A stretch of DNA of 64,000 nucleotides, from the NCBI RefSeq assembly GCF_018362775.1, contig NZ_JAGYXY010000002.1, forward strand, positions 1 through 64,000, in the 5' to 3' direction. Each line of letters starts with the position of its first letter. Within the stretch, counting starts at the first letter, position 1. Below the pieces are notes generated by a model. That model saw only the letters and a list, made by a program, of their open reading frames with translations, ran no database searches and had not been told where the DNA came from. A program made the position numbers and the translations under genes. This DNA is from Alistipes montrealensis. GTDB lineage: Bacteria > Bacteroidota > Bacteroidia > Bacteroidales > Rikenellaceae. Below, piece by piece: positions 63,289 to 64,000 of the stretch.

Positions 63289-63649
63289 CGCGCTCGGACG
63301 CTTTCTGCAAATACTCCTGCAAGATAAGCGCATGGTTCTCCGCCGCGTTCTTCGAGGCGTAGAGCAGCGTCACCGTGTCCGCATCGCCGATATTGCGGAT
63401 AAATTCCCGCACGGCCTGCGAAGCGCGCAGTTCATCGGTATAACGGCGACGGAACTCCGCCCACCGCCCCGCGGGATCGGCGTGATACCAGATGCGCAGT
63501 TCGGCCGAGGGCGCCAGGTCCTTGGCCCAGATGTCGTAATGCAGCGCATCCTTGCGTACGCCCCGCGGCCAGAGTTTGTCGACCAATACCCGGCAACCGT
63601 CATCCGGCGCCGGCGCTTCGTAAACCCGTTTTATTCGTATTCGTGCCAT
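63275..63649 (-). CDS. DUF488 family protein
   Basis: The ATG at 63649 (MARIRIKRVYEAP) gives 124 residues. CRVLVDKLWPRGVRKDAL, IWAKDLAPSAELRIWYHADP and RWAEFRRRYTDEL are the family hallmarks, and TLLYASKNAAENHALIL completes it. It is a cytoplasmic protein of unknown biochemical role. Longer readings upstream include a stretch without family similarity and are not used. Confidence 0.93.
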   Translation of the reverse strand: MARIRIKRVYEAPAPDDGCRVLVDKLWPRGVRKDALHYDIWAKDLAPSAELRIWYHADPAGRWAEFRRRYTDELRASQAVREFIRNIGDADTVTLLYASKNAAENHALILQEYLQKASERVTDA

Positions 63650-63744
63650 AATACCCGATTGATAATTTATCAGATGCGGTGCAAAAAACAGACCGGAGCA
63701 CCGCAAGCCCGTTCCCTGAAAGGACCGCATTATTCCAAACAAAT

Positions 63745-63768
63745 GAAGGGCGCCTCCCGGCGCCCTTC
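63745..63768. terminator. Hairpin downstream of the small acidic ORF
   Basis: GAAGGGCGCC pairs with GGCGCCCTTC around a 4-nt loop; no T tract follows on the minus strand. Confidence 0.45.
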
Positions 63769-63786
63769 CCCATCAAAAATTAACCC

Positions 63787-63936
63787 TTAAAAATTATCTC
63801 CTTTTCGGAAGACCTCCGAGAGGTAATGGTGTAAATAGCATAAATCCGCATCACCCTGTACAACCTCCCGCATCATTAAATCTTCGTCCTCGGAGATGCC
63901 GTTGTCTGAAACTTCATTTTTGTCAATCTCCTCCAT
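63787..63936 (-). CDS. Small acidic hypothetical protein
   Basis: The ATG at 63936 gives 49 residues, rich in Asp and Glu, starting MEEIDKNEVSDNGIS and ending LHHYLSEVFRKGDNF. A TTG at 63975 would add 13 residues. No signal peptide, membrane segment or family is recognised. The right edge of the window cuts off its upstream context. Confidence 0.4.
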   Translation of the reverse strand: MEEIDKNEVSDNGISEDEDLMMREVVQGDADLCYLHHYLSEVFRKGDNF

Positions 63937-64000
63937 AGGCCTTAATTTTAGCTTGCTTGCATTTATATAACGCAACCCATTCGGGAATATTGTGCGGAAT

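Overview
The window comes from a GC-rich member of the Bacteroidales, most likely Alistipes (Rikenellaceae). The evidence is the 16S rRNA 5' end at the left edge, the many promoters of the Bacteroidota type (TTTG, 19-20 bp, TAnnTTTG), a SusC/SusD pair, S-type sulfatases, a BACON-domain lipoprotein, DUF3575/DUF3868 genes and a trp operon in the order trpB-E-G-D-C-F-A. The genus is inferred; the order-level placement is well supported.

Layout. 1-600: the 5' end of a 16S gene leaving the window on the minus strand, preceded by three tandem promoters. 600-9670: a secreted subtilisin-like protease, lspA, tRNA-Leu(CAG), three serine-type sulfatases and a lipoprotein aldose 1-epimerase, which together look like a sulfated-glycan utilisation block. 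9695-27380: pbpC (PBP1C) and a thioester-containing alpha-2-macroglobulin, a conserved functional pair, here divergent and separated by an AT-rich island of about 10 kb (about 12017-22049). The island carries an XRE regulator, a type I restriction-modification operon (hsdM-hsdS-prrC-hsdR) with a PrrC anticodon-nuclease gene in the same place as in the E. coli prr locus, a frameshifted RhuM-like gene and an IntDOT-like tyrosine recombinase. A TATCTTTG word at each end suggests insertion into the promoter of the macroglobulin gene.

27397-34107: the trp operon, headed by a sigma-ABfr-type promoter, a 33-codon leader peptide with three consecutive Trp codons, and mutually exclusive antiterminator and terminator hairpins. 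34121-36897: a GH20 hexosaminidase and a metallophosphoesterase. 37067-40754: an unknown lipoprotein, a flavin-reductase-like protein, a XerC/D recombinase and hpf. 40852-43622: a PCMD-type surface lipoprotein, tRNA-Glu(CTC) and a DUF3298 lipoprotein. 43640-44320: two apparent small-RNA genes in tandem on the minus strand, sharing a nearly identical promoter and 5' module but with different 3' structures; this is the best candidate for something undescribed. 44650-48919: two GT2 glycosyltransferases, a Stealth-type sugar-phosphate transferase (LPS or capsule) and an FAD-dependent dehydrogenase. 49015-52162: tRNA-Leu(TAG), a YdeI-family gene, a flavin-domain/zinc-ribbon fusion and a BACON lipoprotein. 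52199-56935: a SusC/SusD pair. 57125-63936: a metallo-beta-lactamase-fold hydrolase, an HdeD membrane protein, a DUF3575-DUF3868-OmpA/TPR operon, a small lipoprotein with a cystatin-like motif, DUF488 and a small acidic ORF.

Homopolymer tracts of exactly nine G/C occur four times, two of them encoding Pro-Pro-Pro just after the lipobox of surface lipoproteins and one at the frameshift in the RhuM-like gene, so slipped-strand variation is possible. All family assignments rest on reading motifs by eye; no database search was run.
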